A DNA stretch of 64,000 nt from NCBI GenBank assembly GCA_018262095.1, contig JAGTRW010000001.1, forward strand, positions 121,875-185,874. Direction: 5' to 3'. This document shows, in pieces, positions 1 to 10,522 of this stretch. The notes below the pieces were generated by a model, which worked only from the letters and a program-made list of their open reading frames with translations, was not told the origin of the DNA and searched no databases. Positions within the stretch are counted from its first letter, which is position 1; every line of letters begins with the position of its first letter. The DNA comes from Pseudomonadota bacterium. Lineage in GTDB: Bacteria > Pseudomonadota > Gammaproteobacteria > Burkholderiales > Rhodocyclaceae. The position numbers and the translations under genes are program-made.

Positions 1-789
1 GGCAACTACATCCACTACGGCGTTCGCGAATTCGGCATGGCCGCGATCATGAACGGCCTGGTGCTGCACGGTGGCTTCCGTCCCTACGGCGGCACTTTCC
101 TGATGTTCTCCGAGTACGCGCGCAACGCGATCCGCATGGCCGCGCTGATGAAGATCAACCCGATCTACGTGTTCACGCACGACTCGATCGGCGTCGGTGA
201 AGATGGCCCGACGCACCAGCCGATCGAACAGACGGCGACGCTGCGCATGATGCCCAACCTCGACGTCTGGCGTCCTTGCGATAGCGTCGAAGCCTTCGTC
301 GCCTGGCAGATGGCGATCGAGCACCGTGCCAGCCCGACGGCGCTGATCCTGACGCGCCAGAACCTGCCGCACCAGGCGCGTGACGCCGCTCAGATTGCGG
401 CGATTCGCCAGGGCGGCTACGTGCTCAAGGATTGCGCCGGCAAGCCGCAGGCGGTGATCATCGCCACCGGCTCTGAAGTGAGCCTCGCGATCGCGGCGCA
501 GCAATCGCTCGCCGACAAGGGCATTGCGGTTCGCGTCGTCTCGATGCCGTCGAACTTCATCTTCGATCAGCAGGACGCAGCCTACCGCGATAGCGTGCTG
601 CCGCGCGGCGTTCCGCGCATCGCGGTCGAAGCCGGCGTCACCGATTACTGGCGCAAGTACGTCGGTCTCGAAGGTGCGGTCGTCGGCATCGATCGCTTCG
701 GCGAATGCGGTCCGGCCAACCAGGTCTTCGAATACCTCGGCGTCACCGCGGCCAAGGTCGCGCAGGCGGTCGAAGGCGTCATCGCCTAA
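1..789 (+). CDS. tkt: Transketolase, C-terminal part (5' end outside window)
   Basis: The first base is already inside the reading frame, which runs to TAA at 787-789, so only about 262 C-terminal residues are present. Transketolase moves a two-carbon ketol unit between sugar phosphates using thiamine diphosphate (pentose phosphate and Calvin cycles, cytosol). The fragment has the pyrimidine-binding domain with [11 protein letters not shown] near its start and the substrate-binding stretch [15 protein letters not shown] at about residue 60. The C-terminal domain follows, with the common motif [12 protein letters not shown]. It is the normal single-chain bacterial type and is separate from the two-subunit transketolase at 21.4-23.1 kb. 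A strong terminator follows. Identity is near certain. Confidence 0.97.
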   Translation, partial: GNYIHYGVREFGMAAIMNGLVLHGGFRPYGGTFLMFSEYARNAIRMAALMKINPIYVFTHDSIGVGEDGPTHQPIEQTATLRMMPNLDVWRPCDSVEAFVAWQMAIEHRASPTALILTRQNLPHQARDAAQIAAIRQGGYVLKDCAGKPQAVIIATGSEVSLAIAAQQSLADKGIAVRVVSMPSNFIFDQQDAAYRDSVLPRGVPRIAVEAGVTDYWRKYVGLEGAVVGIDRFGECGPANQVFEYLGVTAAKVAQAVEGVIA

Positions 790-815
790 GCCGCGTCACG
801 CGGCGCACCTACAAG

Positions 816-840
816 AACCCGGCCAAGTGCCGGGTTTTTT
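816..840 (+). terminator. Intrinsic terminator after transketolase
   Basis: An 8-bp stem (AACCCGGC / GCCGGGTT) with a 5-nt loop runs into a T-tract. It lies 27 bases after the transketolase stop and just upstream of the kinase gene. It should end the transketolase transcript, leaving the kinase to a promoter in or after this short gap or to read-through. Confidence 0.9.
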
Positions 841-864
841 CATTGCACCACAGGAAAAATATTC

Positions 865-1851
865 ATGCCCGTCATTTCCATTTGCCTAAGTCCCGGACTG
901 CAACGCTCGGTGATCATCGACACGCTGATTCCCGGCGAAGTCAATCGACTGAAAAGCGTGGTGATCGATGTCGCCGGCAAGGGCGTCAATGTCTGCCGCG
1001 TACTGCAGCGCCTGGGAATCGAAGCGCTCTGCCTGGCGCAGGGCGGCAGCAACGCCGACGAGGTGATGGCGCTGGCACGCAGCGAAGGTCTCGAGCTGCG
1101 GCTGATCGCGTCTTCCGGCACCTTGCGCACCTGTACGTCGATCATCGAGACGTCGATGGCCACCGGGCGCCGCGTCACCGAACTGGTCGAGCCTTCGGCG
1201 TGTGTCGATGAGGCCTGCGTCGCGGCGCTCGCCGAAGCGCTGCTGACGCTCTTGCCGACGGCCAGCGCGCTGGTCATCGCCGGATCAATGGCACCCGGCT
1301 ATCCGCCGGGCTATCAGGCGCACCTGGCTGATCTGGCGCGGCAAACCGGCGTTCCTGTCGCGATCGACCAGCAGGGCGCGGCGCTGGTCGACGTTCTTTC
1401 GATGCGACCGGCGCTGGTCAAGATCAACCTCGCCGAATTCGTCGCGACTTTCCTCGCCGACCGCTTCCGGGGCGGCGAGCACAGCGGCATGCTGGCGCAG
1501 CCCGCGCTGGCCGCCGAACTGACGGCGGCAATCGCCGACGTATCGCGCGGCTACGCGACGAGCTTCGTGCTGACGCGCGGCGCCAACAGCATCGTGCTGG
1601 CGCGCGACGGGCAGCTGCGCGTCGTCGCGGTGCAGCCGCTGGCGGCCAGCGAGGTGGTCAGCCCGATCGGTTCGGGTGACTCGTTCCTCGCCGGAATGCT
1701 CGCGCAGCTGCTGCAGACCGGCGCAACCGACTGGGAGCGGCTCTCGCTCGACGATCTCGCAGACGCAACTACTCTCGCCACCGCGTGTGCGCAGTCGAAC
1801 GCACGCACCGCGCGCCCGGGCTTCCTCGATGAATCGTTCGCCCGACACTGA
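865..1851 (+). CDS. PfkB-family sugar kinase (1-phosphofructokinase/tagatose-6-phosphate kinase type)
   Basis: 328 residues, the usual length for the LacC/FruK branch of the ribokinase-like superfamily, which phosphorylates a sugar phosphate or ketose with ATP in the cytosol. The N-terminal PfkB signature is AGKGVNVCRVLQRLG (about residues 37-51). The C-terminal signature GSGDSFLAG (about 269) carries the catalytic Asp and the anion hole. SPGLQRSV near the start is typical of the 1-phosphofructokinase branch. It sits between transketolase and an Fe-ADH-like gene, about 100 bases from the latter. Exact substrate (fructose-1-P, tagatose-6-P or another) cannot be told from sequence alone. Confidence 0.85.
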   Translation: MPVISICLSPGLQRSVIIDTLIPGEVNRLKSVVIDVAGKGVNVCRVLQRLGIEALCLAQGGSNADEVMALARSEGLELRLIASSGTLRTCTSIIETSMATGRRVTELVEPSACVDEACVAALAEALLTLLPTASALVIAGSMAPGYPPGYQAHLADLARQTGVPVAIDQQGAALVDVLSMRPALVKINLAEFVATFLADRFRGGEHSGMLAQPALAAELTAAIADVSRGYATSFVLTRGANSIVLARDGQLRVVAVQPLAASEVVSPIGSGDSFLAGMLAQLLQTGATDWERLSLDDLADATTLATACAQSNARTARPGFLDESFARH

Positions 1852-1951
1852 CCAACGCCTGGCAGTCGCTGGACAATCGCCAGCCGAATGCTTACCTTGG
1901 CAGACGCCAGGCGTCGACCGGCGCCACCGATTACCGCTCAGGAAAACAGCA

Positions 1952-4067
<2,116 letters not shown>

Positions 4068-4116
4068 CCGCTTTTTGGCGGGTAGTGAGGATTCGGCGTA
4101 ATCGACGGAGGGTAGC

Positions 4117-4824
4117 GTGAAATCTTTCCATCTCAAGACCTTTGGGCTACGGACATTCGCTCTGCCCATGCTGCAAATGCTGGTGTGCTGTTTCGCGGCG
4201 ATCGACGCCTGGGCGCTGCCCGCTGGTTTTGTCTATCTCGACGAGGCCGTCCCCGAAGTGATCGCCAACGCGCGTTATGCGGGCAGCGACAATTTCGTCG
4301 GCGCACCGGTCGATGGCTACCTGGTCCCGCGCGTCGTGCTCACCACGCCAGCGGCCGCGGCTTTACGCCAGGTCGCCAAGACGCTCGCACCATTCGGACT
4401 CGGCCTCAAGGTGTTCGACGGCTACCGGCCGCAAACGGCGGTCAATCACTTCATGCGCTGGGCGGCCGACCTGCAGGACACGCGCACCAAGACCAATTAC
4501 TACCCGCGGGTGGCCAAGGAAAATCTGTTCCGTGACGGTTACATCGCCGAGAAATCGGGTCACTCGCGCGGCAGCACCGTTGACCTCACGCTCGTCAACT
4601 TGGCTGACGGCAACGAATTGGCGATGGGTACGCCGTTCGATTTCTTCGGCCCCGAGTCCTGGCCCGACTATCGGCAACTCGACGCACAGACTCGCGCCAA
4701 CCGCGCGCTGCTGCAACAGCTGATGCTGCGCGGCGGTTTCCGCGCGCTGGCGCAGGAGTGGTGGCACTTCACGCTCGACCAGGAGCCCTGGCCTGAGCGC
4801 TACTTCGATTTTCCGATCGAATAA
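4117..4824 (+). CDS. Exported D-alanyl-D-alanine dipeptidase (VanX/DdpX family)
   Basis: 235 residues starting at GTG 4117, with ACGGAGGG 5 bases before it. The N-terminus has a basic, hydrophobic stretch (residues 10-33, ending near AWALPAG) that looks like a signal peptide, so the enzyme is probably periplasmic. The zinc peptidase motifs of family M15D are intact: SGHSRGSTVDLTL (SxHxxGxxxD) near residue 147 and EWWHF near 213. DGYRPQ also matches the family. VanX-type enzymes cleave D-Ala-D-Ala. In Gram-negatives without van genes they more likely recycle peptidoglycan dipeptide. There are no vanH/vanA partners here, so I do not infer glycopeptide resistance. Confidence 0.88.
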   Translation: MKSFHLKTFGLRTFALPMLQMLVCCFAAIDAWALPAGFVYLDEAVPEVIANARYAGSDNFVGAPVDGYLVPRVVLTTPAAAALRQVAKTLAPFGLGLKVFDGYRPQTAVNHFMRWAADLQDTRTKTNYYPRVAKENLFRDGYIAEKSGHSRGSTVDLTLVNLADGNELAMGTPFDFFGPESWPDYRQLDAQTRANRALLQQLMLRGGFRALAQEWWHFTLDQEPWPERYFDFPIE

Positions 4825-4852
4825 CGGTCATTTGGCAGCGAGTTCGCACAAC

Positions 4853-4884
4853 AAAAAAGGTGGGGACTCGGGGTCGCCACCTTT
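4853..4884 (-). terminator. Terminator at end of the first TRAP operon
   Basis: AAAGGTGG pairs with CCACCTTT around a 13-nt loop that can itself pair weakly. On the minus strand the stem is followed by a run of U, so it best serves the dctM transcript. It lies between convergent vanX-like and dctM genes and may work both ways. Confidence 0.75.
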
Positions 4885-4939
4885 CGAGCTGTTTAGGGCG
4901 CTTCTTGGTTATCCTGATTCAAGCCCCCAGTCGACAACA

Positions 4940-6250
4940 TCATCCACCACCAAGTACCAGGTTGGGGAACCACAGCACGATGCCGGGAAAAAGCGCCAGC
5001 ATGAGGGTAAAGGCCATCATCATGAGCAGGAAAGGCATTGTCACCTTGCACAGATAACCCATTGGATATCCTGTAATGCCCTGAATGATCGACAGATTGA
5101 ACGCTACGGGCGGAGTGATCTGCGCCATCTCGACCACCAGCACCATGAAGATGCCGTACCACACCTTGTCGAAGCCGGCTGCGGTGATCAGCGGCAAAAC
5201 CACCGGCAGCGTCGTGGCGATCATCGAAAAGCCTTCCATGAACATGCCAAGAATGACGTACATCAGCATCAGCATGATGATCAGGCCAAACGGCGGCAGA
5301 TTGATGTCGGTCACGAACTGGGTGACCGCCCCAGGAACACCGAGCACCGCGGTCGCGCTGCCCAGAATCGTTGCGCCGACAATGATCATCCCCATCATGC
5401 TGCACGATTGAACGGTGCCGAGAGAAACTGCGCGGATGGTTTCCCAGGTGACCGAGCCCTGCTTCTTCGCCACGCCAAAGGCGCCGAGCACCCCGAGCGC
5501 AGCCGCTTCGGTCGGCGTCGCGACCCCGGCATACATCGAGCCGATCACGCAGATGATCAGGAACATCGCCGGCGCCAGCTCTTTGAGAGCTGCCATGCGC
5601 GCTGAAAAAGGCAGATGACGCAGGTTGCGCTCCGCGTCCGGTATCAGCTCCGGCCGGCGCCACGTAATGAACATGATCATTCCCATGAAACACGCCGCCA
5701 GCAAAATCCCCGGAATCCAGCCGGCGGTGAACAAGCGCAACACGGACTCTTCAGCCAATACACCGTAGATGATCATCACCGTACTGGGCGGAATCAAAAA
5801 GCCGAGCGTACCAGCCCCCGCCAGACTGCCGATAATGACGTCCTCGCCATAGCCGCGGCGTTTGAGTTCGGACAAGGTCATCTTGCCGACCACCTGCGTG
5901 GTCGCCGCCGAAGACCCCGAGATCGAAGCAAAGATCGAGCAGGCCAACACATTCACATGCAGCAAGCGCCCAGGCAACAGGCCCGCCCACGGCGCCAGGC
6001 CGTTGAACAAGGTGCGCGACAGATTGGTGCGAAACAGGAACTCGCCCATCATGATAAACAAAGGAAGGGCAACCAGGTCTGCATTCGACAGGATGTTGAA
6101 TGAATGCTGAGCAACCAATTTACCCGTTGGAATGTCGGTAAAAATCCCGAGCAGGACCATGGCCGTCGCCGCCAACGAAATGCCGATACCCACGCCGCAA
6201 CCAAGAAAGCCGAACAAGGCGACAAACATGGTGATGAAAATTGCACTCAT
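4940..6250 (-). CDS. dctM: TRAP transporter large permease (DctM)
   Basis: 436 residues, strongly hydrophobic throughout, with about 12 predicted membrane segments. This is the ion-translocating subunit of a tripartite ATP-independent periplasmic transporter, using the sodium or proton gradient to drive uptake of an organic acid. Family segments include NADLVALPLFIMMGEFL, SGSSAATTQVVG and LGFLIPPSTVMIIYG near one third, and VEMAQITPPVAFNL near the C-terminus. It is the last gene of the dctP-dctQ-dctM operon, 11 bases after dctQ. The substrate is not evident. The RraA-like and SDR genes upstream suggest a hydroxy- or keto-acid. Confidence 0.95.
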   Translation of the reverse strand: MSAIFITMFVALFGFLGCGVGIGISLAATAMVLLGIFTDIPTGKLVAQHSFNILSNADLVALPLFIMMGEFLFRTNLSRTLFNGLAPWAGLLPGRLLHVNVLACSIFASISGSSAATTQVVGKMTLSELKRRGYGEDVIIGSLAGAGTLGFLIPPSTVMIIYGVLAEESVLRLFTAGWIPGILLAACFMGMIMFITWRRPELIPDAERNLRHLPFSARMAALKELAPAMFLIICVIGSMYAGVATPTEAAALGVLGAFGVAKKQGSVTWETIRAVSLGTVQSCSMMGMIIVGATILGSATAVLGVPGAVTQFVTDINLPPFGLIIMLMLMYVILGMFMEGFSMIATTLPVVLPLITAAGFDKVWYGIFMVLVVEMAQITPPVAFNLSIIQGITGYPMGYLCKVTMPFLLMMMAFTLMLALFPGIVLWFPNLVLGGG

Positions 6251-6261
6251 TGGTAGTTCCC

Positions 6262-6843
6262 TTACTCGGAGGCCGAAGCCACTTTAAACGACTCGTTGAC
6301 CAGCGGCTTGTTCAGTACGGCGGCGATCACCCGCATGATGCTTTGCAAGGCGTAAACCGTCGTTCCGAGGGCCAGCGTGAACTGTGGAACCCACAACGGC
6401 GTCAGGCTTCCGCCAGAGACCTGGCCGGAACTGAACGAATCGGCGGCAAACAGTGCCAAGCTCACGGCCAGGAAGGACACAAATGCGGCGCCAATCGTTG
6501 ACGCCAGGATTTCCAGCGGCCGCTCGAAGCGGCCGCCGAAAGAGCGCATGACGATTTCAACCCGAATCTGCATCCCGGCACGCATCGTCAAAGCGCCGCC
6601 CAGCATGAAGGCGGTGCCCATCAAGTAGGCACTGTATTCCCAGCCCACCGCAATATCGCTCGGAAAAACGTGACTGACTTTGGAGAGCAACCCGAGGGCG
6701 ACTTGACCGAGAGTCAATAAGGTCAACCCGCCCAGACAGCCGGCGGCGATGTAAGCCGATACCAGCGATATCCGGTCGATGACTCTTTGCAAGATATCAA
6801 CCGGGCCGTTGCGCTCTGGCTGCGCGCCGAGTTCCTGGCTCAT
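6262..6843 (-). CDS. dctQ: TRAP transporter small permease (DctQ)
   Basis: 193 residues with four hydrophobic segments, the normal architecture of the small membrane subunit that bridges the binding protein and DctM. The segment around GWEYSAYLMGTAFMLGGALTMRAGMQIRVEI fits the DctQ core pattern (acidic residue, then a helix, then a basic stretch). The start ATG at 6843 has GGAAGGAAG upstream and lies 2 bases after the dctP stop, so the three genes are translationally close. An acidic/polar N-terminus of about 15 residues precedes the first helix. Confidence 0.92.
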   Translation of the reverse strand: MSQELGAQPERNGPVDILQRVIDRISLVSAYIAAGCLGGLTLLTLGQVALGLLSKVSHVFPSDIAVGWEYSAYLMGTAFMLGGALTMRAGMQIRVEIVMRSFGGRFERPLEILASTIGAAFVSFLAVSLALFAADSFSSGQVSGGSLTPLWVPQFTLALGTTVYALQSIMRVIAAVLNKPLVNESFKVASASE

Positions 6844-6845
6844 GC

Positions 6846-7853
6846 TTACTTCCTTCCGGTGGCGTCAAGGTAGCTCTTGATCAGCGGTGCCGCGGCCGGC
6901 GCACGCTTGAGGTATTCGTCGAGCAGCGGAGCGGCTTGTTTGCGCATATCGGCCATCATCGCCTGACTGACAGGAACCACTTCCATGCCATTGGCGGAGA
7001 GCTTCTTCAGGCTTTCGACGTCAGCGTTGGCGGACACCGCCCAGAATTCAGGTTCCAGTCTGAGCGCAATCGCTTCGATGGTTTTTTGGTGATTGGCGGG
7101 AATCTTCTTCCAGGTGTTCAGGTTGATGTTAACCATATTGGTCGACCAGGTATGGTTGGTCGGATAAACGTATTTCATGAATTCCCAGAACTTGGCATCG
7201 ACCCCGGTCGTCGCCGAGGTCGCCACGCCGTCCACTCGGCCGGAAGCCAGTGCCGGAATCAACTCGCCGAACGGAATCATCACGCCGGCCATGCCAATTG
7301 CGCTCACCGTATCGACCGTCATCTTGTCGGCACCGCGGATCTTGATGTTTTTGAGCCCCTCAAGCTTGTCGGTCTTCACTTTCAGGAACAGATACTGGCC
7401 GGGCGACGGCACCATGTAGAGAATTTTCTGGTTGTACTTGGTCGCCGCAATTTTCTCCAGTTCGGGGCGTGCAAACTTGTGCAGCGCCTTGAGGTCGGTC
7501 TGCGAACTGACCAGGAAAGGCACGCCTTCAATACCAAAAAAAGGTTCATCGCCGATCTGCTGGCTCAACAGGATGTCGGCCATCGGCACCATCCCGTCGC
7601 GCACGGCGCGCATCTGTTCCGGCCCCTTGAAACCCAGCGAGCCACCGGCGCGAATATTGATGACGACTTCGCCCTTGGTTTCCTTGGCCACTTCATCGGC
7701 AAAGCGCTTGGCGTTCTGGACCATGAAGTTGCCATCAGGCAACACATCGGCCAGATTGATCTGGATCGGGTCAGCCCAGGCCGGCGAGCACATCATGATG
7801 GCCGCGGCGCCTGCACAGACGGTGGAAATGAAAGTACGTCGAGTTGCCTTCAT
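6846..7853 (-). CDS. dctP: TRAP transporter substrate-binding protein (DctP)
   Basis: 335 residues from ATG 7853, which has AAGGAGA 6 bases upstream; the track start at 7940 adds a non-conserved tail and is rejected. The N-terminus KATRRTFISTV followed by a hydrophobic run and SPAWADP is a signal peptide, so this is the periplasmic receptor. KIRGADKMTVDTVSAIGM and MIPFGELIPALASGRVDGV match the DctP region that carries the conserved Arg binding the ligand carboxylate. Ligand unknown. First gene of dctPQM, with a 370-base leader carrying several inverted repeats. Confidence 0.94.
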   Translation of the reverse strand: MKATRRTFISTVCAGAAAIMMCSPAWADPIQINLADVLPDGNFMVQNAKRFADEVAKETKGEVVINIRAGGSLGFKGPEQMRAVRDGMVPMADILLSQQIGDEPFFGIEGVPFLVSSQTDLKALHKFARPELEKIAATKYNQKILYMVPSPGQYLFLKVKTDKLEGLKNIKIRGADKMTVDTVSAIGMAGVMIPFGELIPALASGRVDGVATSATTGVDAKFWEFMKYVYPTNHTWSTNMVNINLNTWKKIPANHQKTIEAIALRLEPEFWAVSANADVESLKKLSANGMEVVPVSQAMMADMRKQAAPLLDEYLKRAPAAAPLIKSYLDATGRK

Positions 7854-8226
7854 GGTCTTTCTCCTTGATGATCGATTATGAATTCGGAAAAGCAGTACCG
7901 GATGACGAGATAGTTTTGCCTCCCCTAAGGCCCGGAACAAATCGTATGCGCCTTATTTCTTCATGGAAAAGACGCTTTTCATCTGGATGTATAAGCTTAT
8001 GCAATGCTTGTTCGTGCCGATATAAAACGCCCTTGCATGGTGCAAGCGATCATGAGCCTTACCAGCTACAACATACTGACCAACACCATAAATAACAATG
8101 GGTTATTCCTTCCTACGGCGATTCAAGCAGTCGACCATGGTGCATGTGCCGCACCTTTTTTGCCCCAAGCCAGGAACTGAGAATAACCGTCGGAAATATC
8201 GTTTTCTGCGCACCAGAGCAAAAAAA
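7854..8226 (-). promoter_or_regulatory. Leader/promoter region of dctPQM with three inverted repeats
   Basis: This 370-base stretch has no gene. It separates the terminator of the SDR-rraA unit from dctP, so it should hold the dctP promoter. Three dyads stand out: ATAAGCTTAT (7991-8000), CTTGCA-N3-TGCAAG (8032-8046) and AATAAC-N5-GTTATT (8091-8107). The middle one is the most convincing operator shape. I did not find a -24/-12 element on the minus strand here. No regulator gene is adjacent. Confidence 0.45.
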
Positions 8227-8246
8227 ACCCTGTCCGAAAACAGGGT
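8221..8246 (-). terminator. Terminator after rraA-like gene
   Basis: ACCCTG / CAGGGT stem with an 8-nt loop and a seven-base A run on the plus strand, i.e. a U-tract for minus-strand transcripts. It lies 24 bases after the stop of the rraA-like gene and separates the SDR-rraA unit from the dctPQM unit. Confidence 0.85.
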
Positions 8247-8269
8247 CAAGCCCATCTACTACAGGAAAG

Positions 8270-8935
8270 TCAGTTATTGCATCGCGCTTCGAGCGCATCG
8301 ACGAACGACAGGTCCCAACGTTTTTCCAGGATCGCCTGAATCGTCGCCTCTTCCTTGGCCAGTTGCGCTTGCGCCTTGGCGATCAGCCCCTCAGCCTCTT
8401 CCGGAGCGAAAGCCAGAAGGCCATCTTCGTCGCCGATGATGATGTCGCCCGGCATCACGGTCATGCCGCCGATAGAGACCGGAACGTTGATCTCGCCGGG
8501 GCCGTCCTTGTACGGACCGCGGTGGATGTGGCCGCGGGCAAAGACCGGAAATTTTCGCTCACGGATCTCTGCGACATCGCGAATCGCGCCGTCGACCACC
8601 AGCCCGGCCAAACCGATCTCGCGCGCGTGCAACGACATGATGCCGCCGAGCAGCGCCTGGCTGGTATCGCCACCGCCGTCGATCACCATCACATCGCCCG
8701 GACGGCAATACTGATAGGCGCGCAGGATCGCCAGGTTGTCGCCACGGCGAACGCGTACGGTAACGGCCGTTCCCGCCATCGTGCCGGTGCTGCAGTCGTA
8801 TTTTTTGAGTTCGCCGGTACCGACGATACGATGGAGTTGATCGCTGATCAGCGCGACCTGGATGGTGCGCAGAACGTCAATAAGGGCCGGTATGGCCTGC
8901 GCTGCGGAGGGGTTCTTGCGTGCGCCAGTCGACAT
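8270..8935 (-). CDS. RraA-like aldolase/decarboxylase family protein
   Basis: 221 residues of the RraA-like fold. This family contains 4-hydroxy-4-methyl-2-oxoglutarate/oxaloacetate aldolases that need a divalent metal, and the RNase E inhibitor RraA. Key motifs are GDVMVIDGGGDTSQALLGG (about 79-97) and GLVVDGAIRDVAEI, the latter carrying the Arg-Asp pair used for substrate and metal binding in the aldolases. The N-terminal extension and metabolic neighbourhood favour an aldolase role over RNase E control. Followed by a terminator; 45 bases after the SDR gene, probably co-transcribed with it. Confidence 0.8.
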   Translation of the reverse strand: MSTGARKNPSAAQAIPALIDVLRTIQVALISDQLHRIVGTGELKKYDCSTGTMAGTAVTVRVRRGDNLAILRAYQYCRPGDVMVIDGGGDTSQALLGGIMSLHAREIGLAGLVVDGAIRDVAEIRERKFPVFARGHIHRGPYKDGPGEINVPVSIGGMTVMPGDIIIGDEDGLLAFAPEEAEGLIAKAQAQLAKEEATIQAILEKRWDLSFVDALEARCNN

Positions 8936-8980
8936 AGATTTTTTCCTTTGGGTTTGGATTTTTTGATAGCAATCGGTCGA

Positions 8981-9733
8981 TCAGACCGGCTCGGGTTTGA
9001 CCGTCGTCAGGCCGGCAGCCACTTGCAGCGTCGGCAAAATTTCCATATTGGAGATATTCACGGCAATCGGCGCGGCAACGGCAAAGGCGATGGCGTCGGC
9101 AATATCCGACGCCTGCGGCAATTCGAAACCATCGATGAACTGCGCGCGCGCGGTCGCGGTGTCGGTGCCGTTGACGTGGGCGAAAATGTCGGTCGCGACG
9201 CGACCGGGGCAGATCTCGGTGACGCGCACGCGTTTGCCGATGGCATCGACGCGAAGCTGACGCGACAACATGTGCATCGCCGCCTTGGTGGTGTGATAAA
9301 GCGTGTTGCTGCCGACGAAGTTGTAGATCGCGGCAATCGACGTGATGTTGATGATATGGCCGCGGTCACGCTTGAGCATGCCCGGCATGATCAGGCGCAC
9401 GAGATGCATGGCTGACTGCAGGTTGACGCCGATTTCGGCGTCGATTTGCTCAGCTTCGGCGCTGACGATTGAGCCTGGAAAATTGATTCCGGCGCAGTTG
9501 ACCAGGATGTCGAACGGCACTTCCTGGGTCAGCAGGGTGATCGCCTTCAGGTCGCGCACATCGAGCGCATGGGGAATGCAGCCGGTACGCTTGGCCAGTT
9601 CCTGCAGCAGGTCGCCGCTGCGCGCCAGCGCATGAACTTTCAAGCCCTCCTTGCAGAATCGCTCAACGATGGCCGCCCCCATCCCGGAAGAAGCCCCGGT
9701 AACCAACGCTGTTTTATAGTCCGAAAATGGCAT
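8981..9733 (-). CDS. Short-chain dehydrogenase/reductase
   Basis: 250 residues from ATG 9733 (GGAG 9 bases upstream); the track extension to 9823 lacks family similarity. Classical SDR with TGASSGMG (NAD(P) loop, about residue 13), NCAG (about 83), active-site Ser in NITSIAA and the YHTTK catalytic Tyr-Lys. It oxidises or reduces an alcohol/keto group on a soluble substrate. It closely resembles the YdfG-like (3-hydroxy acid/serine dehydrogenase) group, which is an inference from motif style only. First gene of the SDR-rraA unit, whose products may process the acid imported by the downstream TRAP system. Confidence 0.85.
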   Translation of the reverse strand: MPFSDYKTALVTGASSGMGAAIVERFCKEGLKVHALARSGDLLQELAKRTGCIPHALDVRDLKAITLLTQEVPFDILVNCAGINFPGSIVSAEAEQIDAEIGVNLQSAMHLVRLIMPGMLKRDRGHIINITSIAAIYNFVGSNTLYHTTKAAMHMLSRQLRVDAIGKRVRVTEICPGRVATDIFAHVNGTDTATARAQFIDGFELPQASDIADAIAFAVAAPIAVNISNMEILPTLQVAAGLTTVKPEPV

Positions 9734-10116
9734 CGAATGACTCCGTAGTTGGGCGCCGACAGCAAAAAACCAGCCCCCGGTGAATGATCGAGACTCCGGT
9801 TTCGTCACCGGAAAGTAATGCATGTTAGGTCTTGCCGGAACGCTTGACCAAGAGGGTTTGAGTTTGAAGGGATAGAACCTGCTTATGACCAGAGCCTCTG
9901 CCGATTTTGTTGCGCTTGGCTCGTCTCAGCCATCAGAACTTTGATTGACCCCATTCGAATTTCGTGTGTCAGCTTGGCGAGGTACGTGTGTTAGTTTTGT
10001 CGCTGGATTGAAGCGACCACCGACGGATGGCCGCGAATACCGATACCTAAAACCCGACGAATCACTCTGCCAGAGCAGGGGCAGGCCACGTTGGCGCGAG
10101 AGAAAAGACACACACG
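9734..10116. promoter_or_regulatory. Divergent intergenic region, SDR unit versus pxp cluster
   Basis: About 380 bases with no convincing gene between the minus-strand SDR gene and the plus-strand accB remnant. It must contain promoters in both directions. I found no strong dyad or sigma-54 element. The short ORFs listed here by the track are out of codon-use register with neighbours. Confidence 0.4.
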
Positions 10117-10275
10117 ATGGATCTTCAAGAAATCAGGGCGTTGATCGATTTGGCCGCCGCATCCGGTTTGTCGGAACAGGATCTCGAGGAAAACGGATGC
10201 CGCCTGCGCCTATCGCGAGGCGATGCGCCAGCGCTCATCAAGACCGACGCCCCGCCCCCGGCAACGATCGATCGG
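10117..10275 (+). pseudogene. accB remnant (biotin carboxyl carrier protein, N-terminus only)
   Basis: From ATG 10117 the first 34 residues (MDLQEIRALIDLAAASGLSE, then a short tail ending RLSR) are a typical BCCP N-terminal helix and linker start. The frame then enters a proline-rich stretch and loses all similarity. The biotinyl domain with EAMKM is absent. Similarity switches, in another frame, to the end of a biotin carboxylase within about 60 bases. I read this as a deletion that joined the start of accB to the end of accC, leaving no functional product. Confidence 0.75.
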
Positions 10276-10459
10276 GCATGCGCCGACCCGCGCCGAGGCG
10301 CTGGTACGCATGCGGCTCGCCTTGCGGGAGATAGAGGTCGAAGGCGTCAGCACCAACATCCCTTTGCATCGCCAAATCTTGCGGGACCAAGCCTTCTGCG
10401 CTGGCGAGTTCGATATTCATCACCTTGAACTGCACTTGAGGCAACGGCAAGCCACATGA
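10276..10459 (+). pseudogene. accC remnant (biotin carboxylase, C-terminus only)
   Basis: In frame 2 the sequence reads RAEALVRMRLALREIEVEG, then STNIPLHRQILRDQAFCAGE and FDIHHLE, stopping at TGA 10457. This is the extreme C-terminus of acetyl-CoA-carboxylase-type biotin carboxylase (usual form: KTNIPLHR...GDYDIHYLE). The preceding roughly 400 residues, including the ATP-grasp domain, are missing. It is out of frame with the accB remnant to its left. It directly precedes pxpB, matching the common accB-accC-pxpB-pxpC order. Confidence 0.78.
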
Positions 10460-10522
10460 CCGCGTCCATTCACTTCATGCGAGCCAAGCCGGCTCGTGCC
10501 ACCTTGATGGAAAAAGCACCGC

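Noticed and set aside
4117-4824. Vancomycin-resistance gene
   Set aside because: VanX family, but no vanH, vanA or vanS/R partners; a peptidoglycan-recycling dipeptidase is more likely.
4832-5605. Plus-strand His-rich ORF of 257 residues
   Set aside because: Antisense to dctM; His-rich composition comes from reading the complement of Met/Val/Ile-rich membrane helices.
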